Shown here: positions 8,791 to 18,148 of the stretch, in pieces | Position numbering within the stretch: the first letter of the stretch is position 1 | Layout: every line of letters begins with the position of its first letter | Assembly (NCBI RefSeq): GCF_003967355.1 | Contig: NZ_BIFH01000042.1 | Coordinates: 80,011-144,010 of the forward strand | Direction: 5' to 3' | Length of the DNA: 64,000 nt | Source of the DNA: Embleya hyalina | GTDB taxonomy: Bacteria > Actinomycetota > Actinomycetes > Streptomycetales > Streptomycetaceae | The notes under the pieces: generated by a model | Seen by the model: the letters and a program-made list of their open reading frames with translations, nothing else | Databases searched by the model: none | What the model was told of the DNA's origin: nothing | Made by a program: the position numbers and the translations under genes

Positions 8791-9990
8791 TCACGGCGTG
8801 TTCGCTTCCCGCATGGCGTCGGCCATGCGTTCCGCGACGCGATCCAGGATCGACGGCGCCGTGGCGAAGTTGAGGCGAACGAAGCCGGTGCCGGCCCGAC
8901 CGCAGGCGGCGCCGTCGACCACGCTCACCCCGGCCCGGGTGTCGAAGAAGTCGGCCAGGCCGTGCCACGGCAGGCCGGAACGGCGGAAGTCCAGCCATCC
9001 CAGGAACGTGCCCTGGGGGGCCGAGTAGCGCACTCCGGGCAGCGCCCGGACCAGCCGACCCAACCGGTGTCGGTTCTCGTCGAGTTGGACCAGGACCTCG
9101 TCGAGCCATCCTCGGCCATGTCGGTAGGCGGCCGTGGCGGCCAGCACTCCGAGCGTCGAGGCGCCGTCGGTGTCCAGTCGGCCGAGGCCGGCCCAGCGCT
9201 CGCGGTCGGCGTCGTTGCTCAGCACCATCTGCGCGCACTTCAGACCCGCGAGATTCCACGCCTTGGACGCGGACACCGCGGTGACGGTGTGCTCCGCGGC
9301 CTGTGTCGACGTCGAGGCGTAGGGGATGTGCCGGTGGCCCATGTAGGTGATCGGCGCGTGGATCTCGTCCGCGAACACCCGTCCGCCGTGCCGCTCCACC
9401 ACCGTGGCGACGGCACGGAGTTCGTCGAGTTCGAGAACCCGGCCCGTCGGATTGTGCGGATTGCACAGCACCAGCAGGTGGCCGCCGGCCGCGAACGCGT
9501 CGTCCAGGGCGTCGAGATCATGGGAGGGACCTTCCCTCCCGTTCTCGCGAAGTGGTACTTCCAACACGTCCCGCCCGAGCAGTCGGGGAATGGTCAGGAA
9601 CGGCATGTAGGCGGGCGTCGGCACGATGACCGGCGACATCGGTCTGGAGAAGCGCTCGATGGCCACATGCAGGGCGCGCAGCACGTCCGGGAGCACCCGG
9701 ACGTCTCCCGGCGCCACCCGCCATCCGTACTCCTCGAACTGCCAGGTCGCACACGCCTCCCGCAACCGGGCATCCACGGCGGTGGGGAGATAGCCGACCA
9801 GTCCGGTCTCGATCGCCTCCGTCAGGGCCGTCGCCACCGGTGGCGCGACTCCGAAGTCCATCTCCGCGGCTCCGGCGCCGAGCCGGTCCGGGCCGGTCTC
9901 GGTCCACTTGACGGAACCCAGGGCCCACAACGACTCCTCGGTGACACGCGACAGGCGCATGCCCATCGAATGGGCCCCGACCGAGGTCAC
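8791..9990 (-). CDS. PLP-dependent aminotransferase, MalY/PatB type
   Basis: A fold-type I PLP enzyme of about 399 residues. It shows the cofactor-binding [10 protein letters not shown] motif, the aspartate segment [10 protein letters not shown] and the Schiff-base lysine in [10 protein letters not shown]. The family contains both aminotransferases and cystathionine beta-lyases; the context (2-oxo acid producing MhpE/MhpD) favours amination of a 2-oxo acid. The GTG at 9990 overlaps the stop of the ATP-grasp gene (GTGA); an internal ATG at 9966 is the alternative. There is a 53-base gap to mhpF. A C-S lyase role cannot be excluded from sequence alone. Confidence 0.87.
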   Translation of the reverse strand: MTSVGAHSMGMRLSRVTEESLWALGSVKWTETGPDRLGAGAAEMDFGVAPPVATALTEAIETGLVGYLPTAVDARLREACATWQFEEYGWRVAPGDVRVLPDVLRALHVAIERFSRPMSPVIVPTPAYMPFLTIPRLLGRDVLEVPLRENGREGPSHDLDALDDAFAAGGHLLVLCNPHNPTGRVLELDELRAVATVVERHGGRVFADEIHAPITYMGHRHIPYASTSTQAAEHTVTAVSASKAWNLAGLKCAQMVLSNDADRERWAGLGRLDTDGASTLGVLAATAAYRHGRGWLDEVLVQLDENRHRLGRLVRALPGVRYSAPQGTFLGWLDFRRSGLPWHGLADFFDTRAGVSVVDGAACGRAGTGFVRLNFATAPSILDRVAERMADAMREANTP

Positions 9991-11315
9991 AGCGCCTCCA
10001 CGACGGTGCGCAGCGCGGTTTCGAGTTCGCGGACGCGCGAGACCGAGGGCGCGACGAGCAGGCATTCCAGCGCCTCGGTCTGTGTGGGCTCGCACGCCAG
10101 GACGACCACGCCCTCCCGGCGCTCCGGTGTGAGATCGAGGCCGTGTTCGCGCGCCGCCGCCACCACCCTCGCCAGTGGCACGGGCCTGACGTCGCGCAGG
10201 GAGGAGGCGACCGAGTGGTCGGCGTAGTCCTCGCCGAGCAGCCGGGAGGCCACGGTGTGCAGGACCAGGCCGCCGCCCCAGCGGGCGTTGACCTCGTTGA
10301 AGATCAGTTCGCCGGACGCGGTGACGATGGCGTCGATGTTGAGGTATCCGCGATAGCCGATGTCGGCGGCGAGCACGGCGAATCGCGTCGCGTGGGTCAG
10401 GGCCTGGGCGAGCGAGTGAGGGGGCAGGTCCGCCGGCAATTCGAGGCCCACCCAGGACAGGCGCTCGTCCGCGGCGGTGCCTTCGCGGACGAGCCGGATG
10501 GTGCCGCTGTTGACGAAGCGGGGGACGCCCGAATCGGCGACGAGGTATTCGAAGTAGAACATGTGGCGGGCCGCGGGATGGTAGACCTCGACCACCACAC
10601 CGGGGTCGTGTTCCTGCGACAGTTCCGTCCACAACTTCTCGGCCGTCTCGGCGACGTCCGGCCCGATCCGGCGAGTCTCCCGGGCGCCCGGCAACGGTCC
10701 GAGGTCGTCGGCCGCGAGCACCACGTTTCCCAGGCCACCGCCCGCGTTGTGCTGTTTGACGATGACGGCGCCCGTGGCGGGCATGTGTTGTTCGATGGCG
10801 CGGGCCAGTCGGGTGGGCGATTGCACGACGGAGCCCGCCGCCAATGGCATGCCGATACCGGCCGCGAGCCGCCTGAAGTGGCCCTTGCGGTTGAGCAGGT
10901 CGGACCCGCGTTCGGCGGCGAACGCCGATCCGTCGCACCCGATGCCCAGTCGCTCGGCGAGCTCGGCCACGCCCTCGGTCACGTAGCACGCCATGATGCG
11001 CCAGTTCGGATGGTCGGCGATCGCCAGGCGAAGTTCGGCCACGAAGTCCGGCGCGAGGATGACCTCGTCGGTGAGGACCCGGTCGCGCAGCACGACGGAG
11101 ATCGTGCCGGCGTCGAAGCCGAGGGTCCCTCCCACATGATCGAGGAACTCCCGATCGATCGGGGCGGGACTGGCGATGACGTCGCCGGCCTCCGCGTACC
11201 ACGAAGTACGCCGGCAGGCCCGCACGAGGGGGTGTCGGTCGCTCAACCCGATTTCCGGAGGAAAATCGGCCCGGACATTGAGCAGGAGTATTTTGCGCGT
11301 ACTCTGGTTCGTCAT
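9987..11315 (-). CDS. PGM1-like ATP-grasp peptide ligase with preATP-grasp domain
   Basis: About 442 aa. The N-terminal third (ILLLNVRADFPPEIG, then PNWRIMACYVTEGV) matches the preATP-grasp domain of proteins related to PGM1, the pheganomycin peptide ligase. The ATP-grasp core has the VIVKQHNAGGGLGNVV lysine/glycine loop, VVVEVYHPA and the metal-binding FNEVNARWGGGLVLH. PGM1-type ligases join a non-proteinogenic amino acid to an amino acid or peptide. The ATG at 11315 follows AGGACGGGG closely; an in-frame GTG at 11336 is possible. It is coupled by GTGA to the downstream aminotransferase. Two unlike ATP-grasp ligases in one operon point to an ATP-grasp-assembled peptide product. Confidence 0.82.
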   Translation of the reverse strand: MTNQSTRKILLLNVRADFPPEIGLSDRHPLVRACRRTSWYAEAGDVIASPAPIDREFLDHVGGTLGFDAGTISVVLRDRVLTDEVILAPDFVAELRLAIADHPNWRIMACYVTEGVAELAERLGIGCDGSAFAAERGSDLLNRKGHFRRLAAGIGMPLAAGSVVQSPTRLARAIEQHMPATGAVIVKQHNAGGGLGNVVLAADDLGPLPGARETRRIGPDVAETAEKLWTELSQEHDPGVVVEVYHPAARHMFYFEYLVADSGVPRFVNSGTIRLVREGTAADERLSWVGLELPADLPPHSLAQALTHATRFAVLAADIGYRGYLNIDAIVTASGELIFNEVNARWGGGLVLHTVASRLLGEDYADHSVASSLRDVRPVPLARVVAAAREHGLDLTPERREGVVVLACEPTQTEALECLLVAPSVSRVRELETALRTVVEAL

Positions 11316-11348
11316 TCCCCGTCCTAGGTCGATCACGAAAGAGCACGG

Positions 11349-11783
11349 CTACTCGGTGATGACATGTCGACCGGCGGCCATGCTCTCCTCCCAGTTCCGG
11401 CCGTCGAACTCGACGTACTCGACCCGTTGCGCGAAGCTCAGATCCAGACAGCGGGCGTTCACACTGAAGAATCCGACCGGATGCGACCGTGGTCGATAGA
11501 AGGGCATGATGCCGCACACCGCGCAGAATGTGTGATCGGCGATGCGGTTGCCGAACCGATAGGGTTTCAGGAACTGTTGGCCCTCGTGGAGCTCGAAGCG
11601 CTCCTCGGGAATCATCAACTCCTGGTGACCCGACATGTAACAGATACGACAGTTGCACAGGGTCACGGTCAGGTTGCGGCTCAGTTCGACGGAGAATTTC
11701 ACGCCGCCGCAGTGACACTGCCCGTTGCACTGGATGCGCTCTATTCCGTCGTGCGATTCCCGGTTCCGGCCGTCGTCGCTCAT
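11349..11783 (-). CDS. GFA/CENP-V-fold zinc protein
   Basis: A 144-aa protein with the cysteine pattern of the glutathione-dependent formaldehyde-activating (GFA) fold: CNGQCHCGGVKF, then LCNCRICYMSG, then FCAVCGIMPFYRP. These Cys groups bind zinc. The family is broad and most members have no proven formaldehyde activity. Start ATG 11783 with GGAGGA upstream; it overlaps the 2OG-dioxygenase stop (ATGA). Inside a cluster that probably handles free aldehydes it might bind or scavenge an aldehyde or thiol adduct, but this is only suggestive. Confidence 0.85.
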   Translation of the reverse strand: MSDDGRNRESHDGIERIQCNGQCHCGGVKFSVELSRNLTVTLCNCRICYMSGHQELMIPEERFELHEGQQFLKPYRFGNRIADHTFCAVCGIMPFYRPRSHPVGFFSVNARCLDLSFAQRVEYVEFDGRNWEESMAAGRHVITE

Positions 11784-12643
11784 CGGTCCTCCCGAAGTCG
11801 TCGAAAGGGGTTCGACAACGACGCCGACGGAAGCGGATCGTCGTGCTCGACGAAGGGAATCCGCACCGACACGGGGCGTTTCTCGTGCGGCACCAACGCG
11901 TCGTGCGGGTAGGACACGTGCCCGGCGATCGCGGGTCTGCGGGTGAAGAAGATCGCCATGTCGCGGGTGGCGGCCTCCTCCTCGCGGACGGCGAAGACGG
12001 GCGAGAGGCTGTGCTTGCGTTCGTGATCGGCGATCAGCACCGTGTCGAGGAAATCCCGGTGCTGATAGCTGCCGAGTCGAAGCCCGGGATCGACCGCGTC
12101 CCAGGGGGTGCCGTTCGTCTCCGCCGGGTCGTGCAGGAAGGTGACCGCGCTCGTGGGGGCCATGTTGCGGCTGCCGAGGAGTGTGGTCATGGTGTGGTCC
12201 ACCCCGTCGCTGTGCACCCCTTCGAGGGCCGGTTCGCCGAGCAGCTCGGGGACGGTCACCGTACGAATGCTGAAGAGCGTGCACACCCACTGCGCCGCGG
12301 AGTAGTCCAGGTACGGACGGGGCGCCACGGCCACGCCGTCCACGACCAGGGCCTTGAAGATCAGCAGTGCCTGGAGGGCGGTATTCGACTGGAGATCGTC
12401 CTCGATCTCATCGAAGATCCGTATCACTCCCGAATCGTGTCGCACGAAGTCCTCCTCCGCGGTCAGCACGAAGGGTTGCGCGCTCATGCGATATATACAT
12501 CGGTTCTCCATGTCGAAACAGAACCTGCCGTTGCGCGTCCGGCGAAAGGCCAGGGTCGGATCGGACGACAAACCGTCGCTCACTTGCTTGATACCTTCGA
12601 GATCATGCTCGTGCGCACCCATGTCGATCAGGAGCTTGGCCAT
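11780..12643 (-). CDS. 2OG-Fe dioxygenase family protein (free amino-acid hydroxylase type)
   Basis: About 287 aa, resembling the 2OG-Fe dioxygenase family that includes the Bacillus L-isoleucine 4-hydroxylase group (PF10014-like). The iron-binding motif is EGVHSDGVDH (His144, Asp146). Length and architecture fit a stand-alone hydroxylase acting on a free amino acid. I chose ATG 12643 because GAGGGAG sits five bases upstream; the open frame continues to a TTG at 12793 and a GTG at 12736, which would add an unmatched extension. It is the first gene of the coupled operon reading leftwards and is preceded by an AT-rich presumed promoter. Confidence 0.82.
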   Translation of the reverse strand: MAKLLIDMGAHEHDLEGIKQVSDGLSSDPTLAFRRTRNGRFCFDMENRCIYRMSAQPFVLTAEEDFVRHDSGVIRIFDEIEDDLQSNTALQALLIFKALVVDGVAVAPRPYLDYSAAQWVCTLFSIRTVTVPELLGEPALEGVHSDGVDHTMTTLLGSRNMAPTSAVTFLHDPAETNGTPWDAVDPGLRLGSYQHRDFLDTVLIADHERKHSLSPVFAVREEEAATRDMAIFFTRRPAIAGHVSYPHDALVPHEKRPVSVRIPFVEHDDPLPSASLSNPFRRLREDR

Positions 12644-13389
12644 GCGGGCTCCCTCGATGAACACGGTGCGATCCCGTATGTAGGCGGATCGAATGTCTCG
12701 AATTTCCGATGGGACGCCATTATCGGGACGGGCCACCTGTCCCCCTGGTTTTGGACTGTCGACGAATGTGGCGCTCACTCGCGAACCGAACAAGCCGGTC
12801 GACCATTGCTTTCGAGAATCCTGCTGCGAAACCCTGCTCGACCAGCATTCGGAGATCCGGCGCGGGACCGTCGGGAACGCCCTGTGGCCGCCGGCCCTTT
12901 TTGGGGAGCAACTGTCGAATATGACGTTAGCAAAACGAGATTATTGCAGGGTACACATATTCGAGCCAAGCCGAAGGCTCGTCCACTTGCAACCATTTGT
13001 TTATTTTTCTACGGATGATCTTATTTGCCCGAATTCGGCTACCGGAATGCAGCTTCCCAGGTCATCCGGACGAAGTATCTCTGCGGCAAGGCGCGGTCGA
13101 TCCCGAGCGCCCGCGGCGCGCCCGGCGCGAAGATCGACGCTGACGTGCCTTGCCGGAACCGATGACGATGAAGTACGGGGGACGCCCTCCGCTTGTCCGA
13201 CCGACTCCGAAGCCGGACGTCCCCCGCGCTCACCACCCGGTGCCGACCGAACGTCGGCGGCCCACCCCGGTGGTTGCGTACGAAGGAGTCCGGAGCCCGG
13301 CCCCACCCCTCTCCGCGGCGCGATGGGCGTGCGGGGCGATGTCGCCCGAAGGCGCCGAAGAACGCGCCTCCTCGTGGTGCGGTGTGTGG
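12644..13389. other. Intergenic region with AT-rich island, presumed promoter of the biosynthetic operon
   Basis: No gene is supported in these roughly 750 bases. Most is GC-rich, but 12915-13025 is strikingly AT-rich for this genome, including TTTGTTTATTTTTCT near 12998, and lies 270-380 bases upstream of the first operon start. It is the natural place for a promoter and regulator sites; no clear inverted repeat or canonical -10/-35 pair was identified by eye. Confidence 0.5.
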
Positions 13390-15234
13390 TTATCGGCAGT
13401 TCTCGTCGACCTTGTATTGCATCGCTCTCGGGTAGTCGCGCCGGTCCAGCAGCACCCGGACCAGGATCGGGCCGCGGTTGATCGAGTGGTCCGGGTCGGT
13501 GACCTTGGCGAGGAGGGCTTCGAGGTCGGTGTGGGTGCGAACGCTCGCGCCCGTCATCGGGTGTTTCTCGGTACCGAAGACGTCGGCGAGTCGTTCGTAG
13601 CGCCATACGTGCAGCTCGTTGTAGAACTCGGCTCCCTCGGACGGGTTCTCCGCGTAGAAGCAGGGGTGTACGAGCATCTGCTCGATGCCGTAGAACCCCT
13701 CGTTGTCCAGAACGAACACGATGGGTCGCAGCCCGTGCCGGACCTGGGTGGACAGTTCCTGGCAGGTCTCCTGGAAGGAGCCGTCGCCGACGAACACCAG
13801 GGGCCGCTTCTCCGGCTCCTGCCTTGCCAGCGCGACGCCGGAGGCGGCGCCGACCGAGTAGCCGATGGACAGCCAGCTGTTCTGGGCCACGAAGGAGGCG
13901 CGCTCGACCATGTTCAGGTTCATCGAGCCGATCAGGGCGAACGCCGCGTCGGAGACGACGGTGAACGGGTTGACGCGCGCTCCGGGCGTGCCGCTGTCCT
14001 GGTCCCGGAGGAAGGCGTTGACGTGGCGGAAGAAGCTGTCGTACGTCAGGTCGGTCGGGTAGTCGCCGCCCACCAGGCCGGCCAGGTAGGCGGAGGTGGT
14101 GGCGGGCACGTCCAGGCCCGCCGCGTGTGCCTGGGCGAAGTAGTCGGCGGCGAAGACGCCCGCCCCGAACTCGGCGGTCAGGGCCTCGCGCAGGGCCGGG
14201 ACGAACCGCGCGAGTTGCACGTCGGGGAAGTAGGAGGCGCCGACGTTGACGCCCTCGTGGGCGGCGACGGCCCAGTCGGCGCCGATGGACTGTTCGCCGC
14301 CGAGGTTCTTCGACGTCGCCCACGACCCGAGGCCGATGCGGCAGCCCGCGGCGTGGAACACCTTGTACACGTCGGGGTCGCTGGCCTTGCCGTTGTAGAC
14401 GCCCGAGTAGCCGGGGGTCTCCTCCGAGACGACGGCCTTGGCGCCGATGGTGGTGCAGAACGGGATACGGGTATCGCGTACCAGCGCGGTGAGTTCGTCG
14501 GAGAGCCGGAAGCGGTCGATCTCCTCGCCGGCCCACAGGATCGGGTTGCCGGCGGTGCGGATCAGGTCGACGGTCGCCGCGACGGCCTTGGCGAGCATGC
14601 GTCGGTTCGCTTCGGTGAACGGCCGTTCGCGTGCGGTCAGCCGGCCCTGCGGCGCGGGGCACGGCGCCGACCACACGTCCGCCATGACTTCCAGGTAGAC
14701 CGGTCGGCGATGGGTCAGGCAGGCGGTGATGGCGCTGTCGATCTGAATGGGCGCCAGGCCGGGGTTGGAGATCGCCTGGGCGTCGACGGTGACCTGCCGG
14801 TAGACGTCGAGGTTGCTTTCGGGGCGCTGGATCATGTGCGTGGTGAGCAGGCCGATCGCCTGCTGGTTGAGCCACTGTTCGTGGCTGGGCGCGGCGTTGA
14901 TCGCGATCACCGGCACGAATTCGGCGTAGGCGCCGCCGATGGGGTTGAGCAGGTTGAACGCGCCCACTCCGTAGGTGACGGCACACGCGGCGACGCCCTG
15001 CTCGCCGAGCGCGAGGTCGGCGTCGGCCGAGGTGACCCGGGCGTAGGCGTCGGCGGCGTACCCGGCGCCGACCTCGGTGGGGGTACCCACCCAGCGCACC
15101 GCGGACTTGGCGCGCATCGTGGTCAGGAACGGGCCGAGGAGATCGCCCGGAACCCCGAACAGGTGTTTGATGCCGATTTGTTCGAGCCTGACGGCGAGGT
15201 ATTCGGCGACAGTGCAGTCCTGGTTCGCGGTCAT
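13390..15234 (-). CDS. Thiamine-diphosphate-dependent 2-oxo acid decarboxylase
   Basis: A 614-aa enzyme of the pyruvate/indolepyruvate decarboxylase superfamily. The N-terminal Pyr domain has the cofactor-activating glutamate in [16 protein letters not shown] (Glu54); the C-terminal PP domain has the ThDP signature starting [12 protein letters not shown] and ending about 28 residues later at LDNEGF. It is longer than typical pyruvate decarboxylases (about 550 aa). It overlaps the L-glutamate oxidase gene by ATGA, so the two are made together. The oxidase product would be 2-oxoglutarate, making decarboxylation to succinic semialdehyde the simplest proposal; a different 2-oxo acid from the neighbouring cluster is the alternative. 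Substrate unproven. Confidence 0.88.
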   Translation of the reverse strand: MTANQDCTVAEYLAVRLEQIGIKHLFGVPGDLLGPFLTTMRAKSAVRWVGTPTEVGAGYAADAYARVTSADADLALGEQGVAACAVTYGVGAFNLLNPIGGAYAEFVPVIAINAAPSHEQWLNQQAIGLLTTHMIQRPESNLDVYRQVTVDAQAISNPGLAPIQIDSAITACLTHRRPVYLEVMADVWSAPCPAPQGRLTARERPFTEANRRMLAKAVAATVDLIRTAGNPILWAGEEIDRFRLSDELTALVRDTRIPFCTTIGAKAVVSEETPGYSGVYNGKASDPDVYKVFHAAGCRIGLGSWATSKNLGGEQSIGADWAVAAHEGVNVGASYFPDVQLARFVPALREALTAEFGAGVFAADYFAQAHAAGLDVPATTSAYLAGLVGGDYPTDLTYDSFFRHVNAFLRDQDSGTPGARVNPFTVVSDAAFALIGSMNLNMVERASFVAQNSWLSIGYSVGAASGVALARQEPEKRPLVFVGDGSFQETCQELSTQVRHGLRPIVFVLDNEGFYGIEQMLVHPCFYAENPSEGAEFYNELHVWRYERLADVFGTEKHPMTGASVRTHTDLEALLAKVTDPDHSINRGPILVRVLLDRRDYPRAMQYKVDENCR

Positions 15235-17354
15235 GACGCGGGCATCTCCTCGGGGATCCGGTGCGGCTGCACGGCTCCGTCCACGACCTGGACGCCGTCG
15301 GCGTCCGCGACTTCGGCGACGTTGCCGGGTCGGGCGGGAACGGGGGCGCCGTTGACGGCGATGGCGGAGCGGACGGCCGTTTCCACGGCGCCCTCGATCC
15401 AGGCGTGCTTGAGCGAGATGTGCTCGCCCGCGAAGTGCACGGGACCTTCGGGCCGGACCGCGTCCAGGTGGAAGCTGGTCATCTGATGCGGCGTGTACAC
15501 GGCGGCCTCGCCGAACGCGTAGGGGTCGCGCAGCCAACTCTGGGTCCGGCCCTCGCCGGTGAAGAACACCTCGATGCGCAGCCCGTGCACGGACTGGAGG
15601 TTGCGCAGCGCGTAGCCGTAGCGTTCGGCGTCCTCCAACGAGTCCCAGCGCACCGCGTCGTCCGACCACGAGTAGCTCGCCAGGACGACCCCGCCGGGGC
15701 TGCCGGGGATCGGGTGGGAGGGGTAGTACATGAAGCGGTTGGGGTTGTCGGTGGTGGAGCCGCCGCCGTAGGCGTTAGTGGCGGGTCGCACCCCGGCGTC
15801 GAACAGTGGTGCGTTGCGCAAGTAGGCCACCTGCGCGGCGTCGATCCGGGATTCGTCGACGCTGGGGTGGGCGCCGAGCAGTCCGGTGGGCAGGTCACGC
15901 ACGGCGGAGGGGGCGGACAGGGCGGCTTCCGCGGGGTCCTCGCCCACGCTTTGATAGTAGTCGTACAGGTCCGGGTCGATCGCGTCGAGTTCGCGTTTCC
16001 AGTCCTCCTCGGTGAACTCCCACCAGCGGCGCGAGAATTCGAGCAGCACCTTGGTCGCCTGGTCGTAGTGCGTCTCGATCACGGCACGGCGCTTCTTGTA
16101 CGAGAACGCCGGAGCCACCCGGGTGAAGCGCAGGCTGGAGAAGGGGATGGTGACGATCGCGACGTCCCCGGTCCAGGCCTGCGGTTCGGCGTATGGGTCG
16201 TCCTCGGGCACGGTCTGCACGACGACCGCGTCACCGGGGCCCACGAGTCCCCCGGCGGCCGAGCCGTCGCGGTCGGGATCGCGGTACTCGAGGCGGACCA
16301 TGCGTTGACCCATCACGATCTGGTCGCGCAGATCCTTCGCGAGCGCCTCCGGGAGCAGCCGGCTGCCACCGTCGATCTCCCAGTAGGTGGCCTTCGGGTC
16401 GATGTCGCTGCGCCCCAGGAAGGTGTGGAAGAAGGCGAGGTGCAGTCGGGAGGTCATGTTCTCGATGGTGCCGATCGCCTCGACGGCCTCGTCGCTGAAG
16501 CCCGCGTACTCGCGGAGGTAGCGGCCCATCGAGTAGCCGTCGAAGTCGCGGACCACCGCGGCCCAGCCGTCGAGCCACTGTTCGAAGGGCTTGTTGATCC
16601 GTTGGCCGTCGATCAGGTCGGAGTAGTAGTTCCGGACCGGCTCCAGGGCGTCGTGGACCAACTGCGCGACGGTCACCCGTGATTCGTAGCCGCTGAGGTG
16701 GAAGCCCTCGTTGAGTACGCAGGGCTGCTCGGCGTAGCGGGCGCGGCGGGCCTGCTCGCGGTTGGTGCGGATCCAGGTGTGGTTGCGCTTGTCCGGTTCG
16801 CGGAACTCGGGGCTCGCGGGGCCGTTCGTCCACGTCTCGCCGGTGAAGGAGCGGTAGGTCACGGGCGGTACACGCACGTCTTCGTTGCCGGTTGTCGGGT
16901 CGATGTCGACGTTGTAGAACAGCCGCCGCTTCAGGCCGACTTTGTCGATCAGCGCGAGGGTGAGCGGGTGGAAGCTCGGTACGCGCATGGCCCCGGCCTC
17001 GGCGTACTGCGCGGGGTCGGCGAACGGGGACGGCTCGCCCTTGGTGGTGTGGAAGGTCTTGATCCGGCCGCCGACCCGGTTGGCGTTGGCCTCCAGGATC
17101 GTCACGTCGTGCCCGGCCTTGGTCAGCAGCGAGCCGGCGACGAGGCCGGCGATGCCGGCGCCGACGATGAGTACGCGCTTGCGTCGCGGCGGCGGTTGCA
17201 GTCCGTTGTCGATGAGAGTGTCGAGGTAGCGCAGTTTGAGGTCTTCGTTGGCGGGTTCGGGGCCGACGAGCAGCAGTTCGCGCGCGAGTTGGCGGTAGGT
17301 CTGCTGATCGGCGCGGCCGGCGCCGTCGCGGTGACCGTTGGAGTTGTCGTTCAT
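15231..17354 (-). CDS. lgoX: L-glutamate oxidase (FAD amine oxidase family)
   Basis: A 707-aa flavoenzyme converting L-glutamate, O2 and water to 2-oxoglutarate, NH3 and H2O2. The FAD-binding fold [14 protein letters not shown] is at residues 61-74, and the sequence closely follows the Streptomyces L-glutamate oxidase along its whole length. Arg303 and His310 in [17 protein letters not shown] correspond to the Arg305/His312 pair known to set glutamate specificity in that enzyme, so substrate assignment is better than usual for this family. The Streptomyces precursor is about 700 aa and is exported and proteolytically matured; no strong classical signal peptide is visible here. ATG 17354 has AGGAAG five bases upstream. 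It is cotranscribed with the ThDP decarboxylase and sits upstream of a cluster that also uses glutamate (glutamate mutase). Confidence 0.92.
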   Translation of the reverse strand: MNDNSNGHRDGAGRADQQTYRQLARELLLVGPEPANEDLKLRYLDTLIDNGLQPPPRRKRVLIVGAGIAGLVAGSLLTKAGHDVTILEANANRVGGRIKTFHTTKGEPSPFADPAQYAEAGAMRVPSFHPLTLALIDKVGLKRRLFYNVDIDPTTGNEDVRVPPVTYRSFTGETWTNGPASPEFREPDKRNHTWIRTNREQARRARYAEQPCVLNEGFHLSGYESRVTVAQLVHDALEPVRNYYSDLIDGQRINKPFEQWLDGWAAVVRDFDGYSMGRYLREYAGFSDEAVEAIGTIENMTSRLHLAFFHTFLGRSDIDPKATYWEIDGGSRLLPEALAKDLRDQIVMGQRMVRLEYRDPDRDGSAAGGLVGPGDAVVVQTVPEDDPYAEPQAWTGDVAIVTIPFSSLRFTRVAPAFSYKKRRAVIETHYDQATKVLLEFSRRWWEFTEEDWKRELDAIDPDLYDYYQSVGEDPAEAALSAPSAVRDLPTGLLGAHPSVDESRIDAAQVAYLRNAPLFDAGVRPATNAYGGGSTTDNPNRFMYYPSHPIPGSPGGVVLASYSWSDDAVRWDSLEDAERYGYALRNLQSVHGLRIEVFFTGEGRTQSWLRDPYAFGEAAVYTPHQMTSFHLDAVRPEGPVHFAGEHISLKHAWIEGAVETAVRSAIAVNGAPVPARPGNVAEVADADGVQVVDGAVQPHRIPEEMPAS

Positions 17355-18113
17355 CGCACTTCCTGGGGTGGGGACGAGAGTCTTGGGACGGGGGATGGTC
17401 GAGTGCCCGAGGGTTGCCGGTGGGAGGCTGCCGCCGTGCGGTCGGCGGCCGGGCGGGCCGCAGCCTGTGCACGGTCGGCGGGCGCGGGGTGCCGACGGAG
17501 GGCGTGAACGCGGAGACCGTGCCGGCGGTGCCGAGGAACCGGCTCGTTCGGACCGTCGGGCCGTCGGGCCGTGCCGGAAGGGACGTCGGCGGATTGTCGA
17601 CGGCTCCATACAACCGGATGGTCTGGATGTTGCGCGTTTGGCCGACCGATCTTCGAGGCCTACGCGCCCGTGCCCGCGTTCACGGTCGCCGGGATATGCG
17701 CCGCCGGTCCGACGGGAGGGGCGAGCGGCTCCTGATCGAGGTCTCGCCCATCACGCGCCTTCCCGGGGGTGGGCAGGTGGCGGTCGTCGCCACTGCCCCG
17801 AGTGTCATCGTGCGCGGAGACATCGGAGCTCCGATTGCACACATAAAGTATCATATTGATAACGCTGAGTAGTGCTCTGGAGAGTGTCGGACCGGTCGAG
17901 GGCGGGCCCGGGCCGGGCGGCCGGTCATGCAGAGGGTTGCGGGGGAATGGCGTCGCGGTGGAAGACATCGGCGTCCGAGTGGGGGTGCCGGTGTGGGGGT
18001 GACCAGGCGCGGCGACGACCCGGGCGTGCGTGTCGTGATGGCCGCGGTGGCGGAGGCTTCGCGCTGGTGAGCACCGGCCCGAGGGGGTGATCCGCGATCC
18101 GGGAACGAGCCTC
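17355..18113. other. Divergent intergenic region between lgoX and the GntR gene
   Basis: No protein gene is supported. The region holds the promoters of the leftward lgoX operon and the rightward GntR operon. It is GC-rich except for an AT-rich stretch around 17838-17865, described separately. Confidence 0.5.
17849..17861. promoter_or_regulatory. Inverted repeat TATCA-N3-TGATA in AT-rich spot
   Basis: TATCATATTGATA is a perfect 5-bp inverted repeat with a three-base spacer, inside one of the few AT-rich stretches of the lgoX/gntR spacer. It could be an operator for a dimeric regulator or part of a promoter. It differs from the TGTATACA element next to the GntR start, so it may answer to another regulator. 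Confidence 0.35.
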
Positions 18114-18148
18114 TTGTCACTGGTATGCGCGTTGTATACATTGTGTTC
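18114..18148 (+). promoter_or_regulatory. Probable leaderless promoter with palindromic operator for the GntR operon
   Basis: TTGTCA at 18114-18119 and TATACA at 18135-18140, separated by 15 bases, form a plausible -35/-10 pair (the spacing is slightly short). The -10 ends eight bases before the ATG at 18149, so the transcript would begin at or next to the start codon; no ribosome-binding site is visible there, which agrees. The -10 is embedded in the 8-bp palindrome TGTATACA (18133-18140), a typical core for FCD-type GntR operators, suggesting direct autorepression. Confidence 0.45.

Noticed and set aside
12644..13389. Cobalamin riboswitch controlling the B12-dependent glutamate mutase
   Set aside because: No B12-box-like sequence was recognised, and the mutase is the twelfth gene of the operon.
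1..17354. NRPS or modular PKS cluster
   Set aside because: There is a carrier protein and a KASIII but no adenylation, condensation, ketosynthase-acyltransferase or thioesterase domains.
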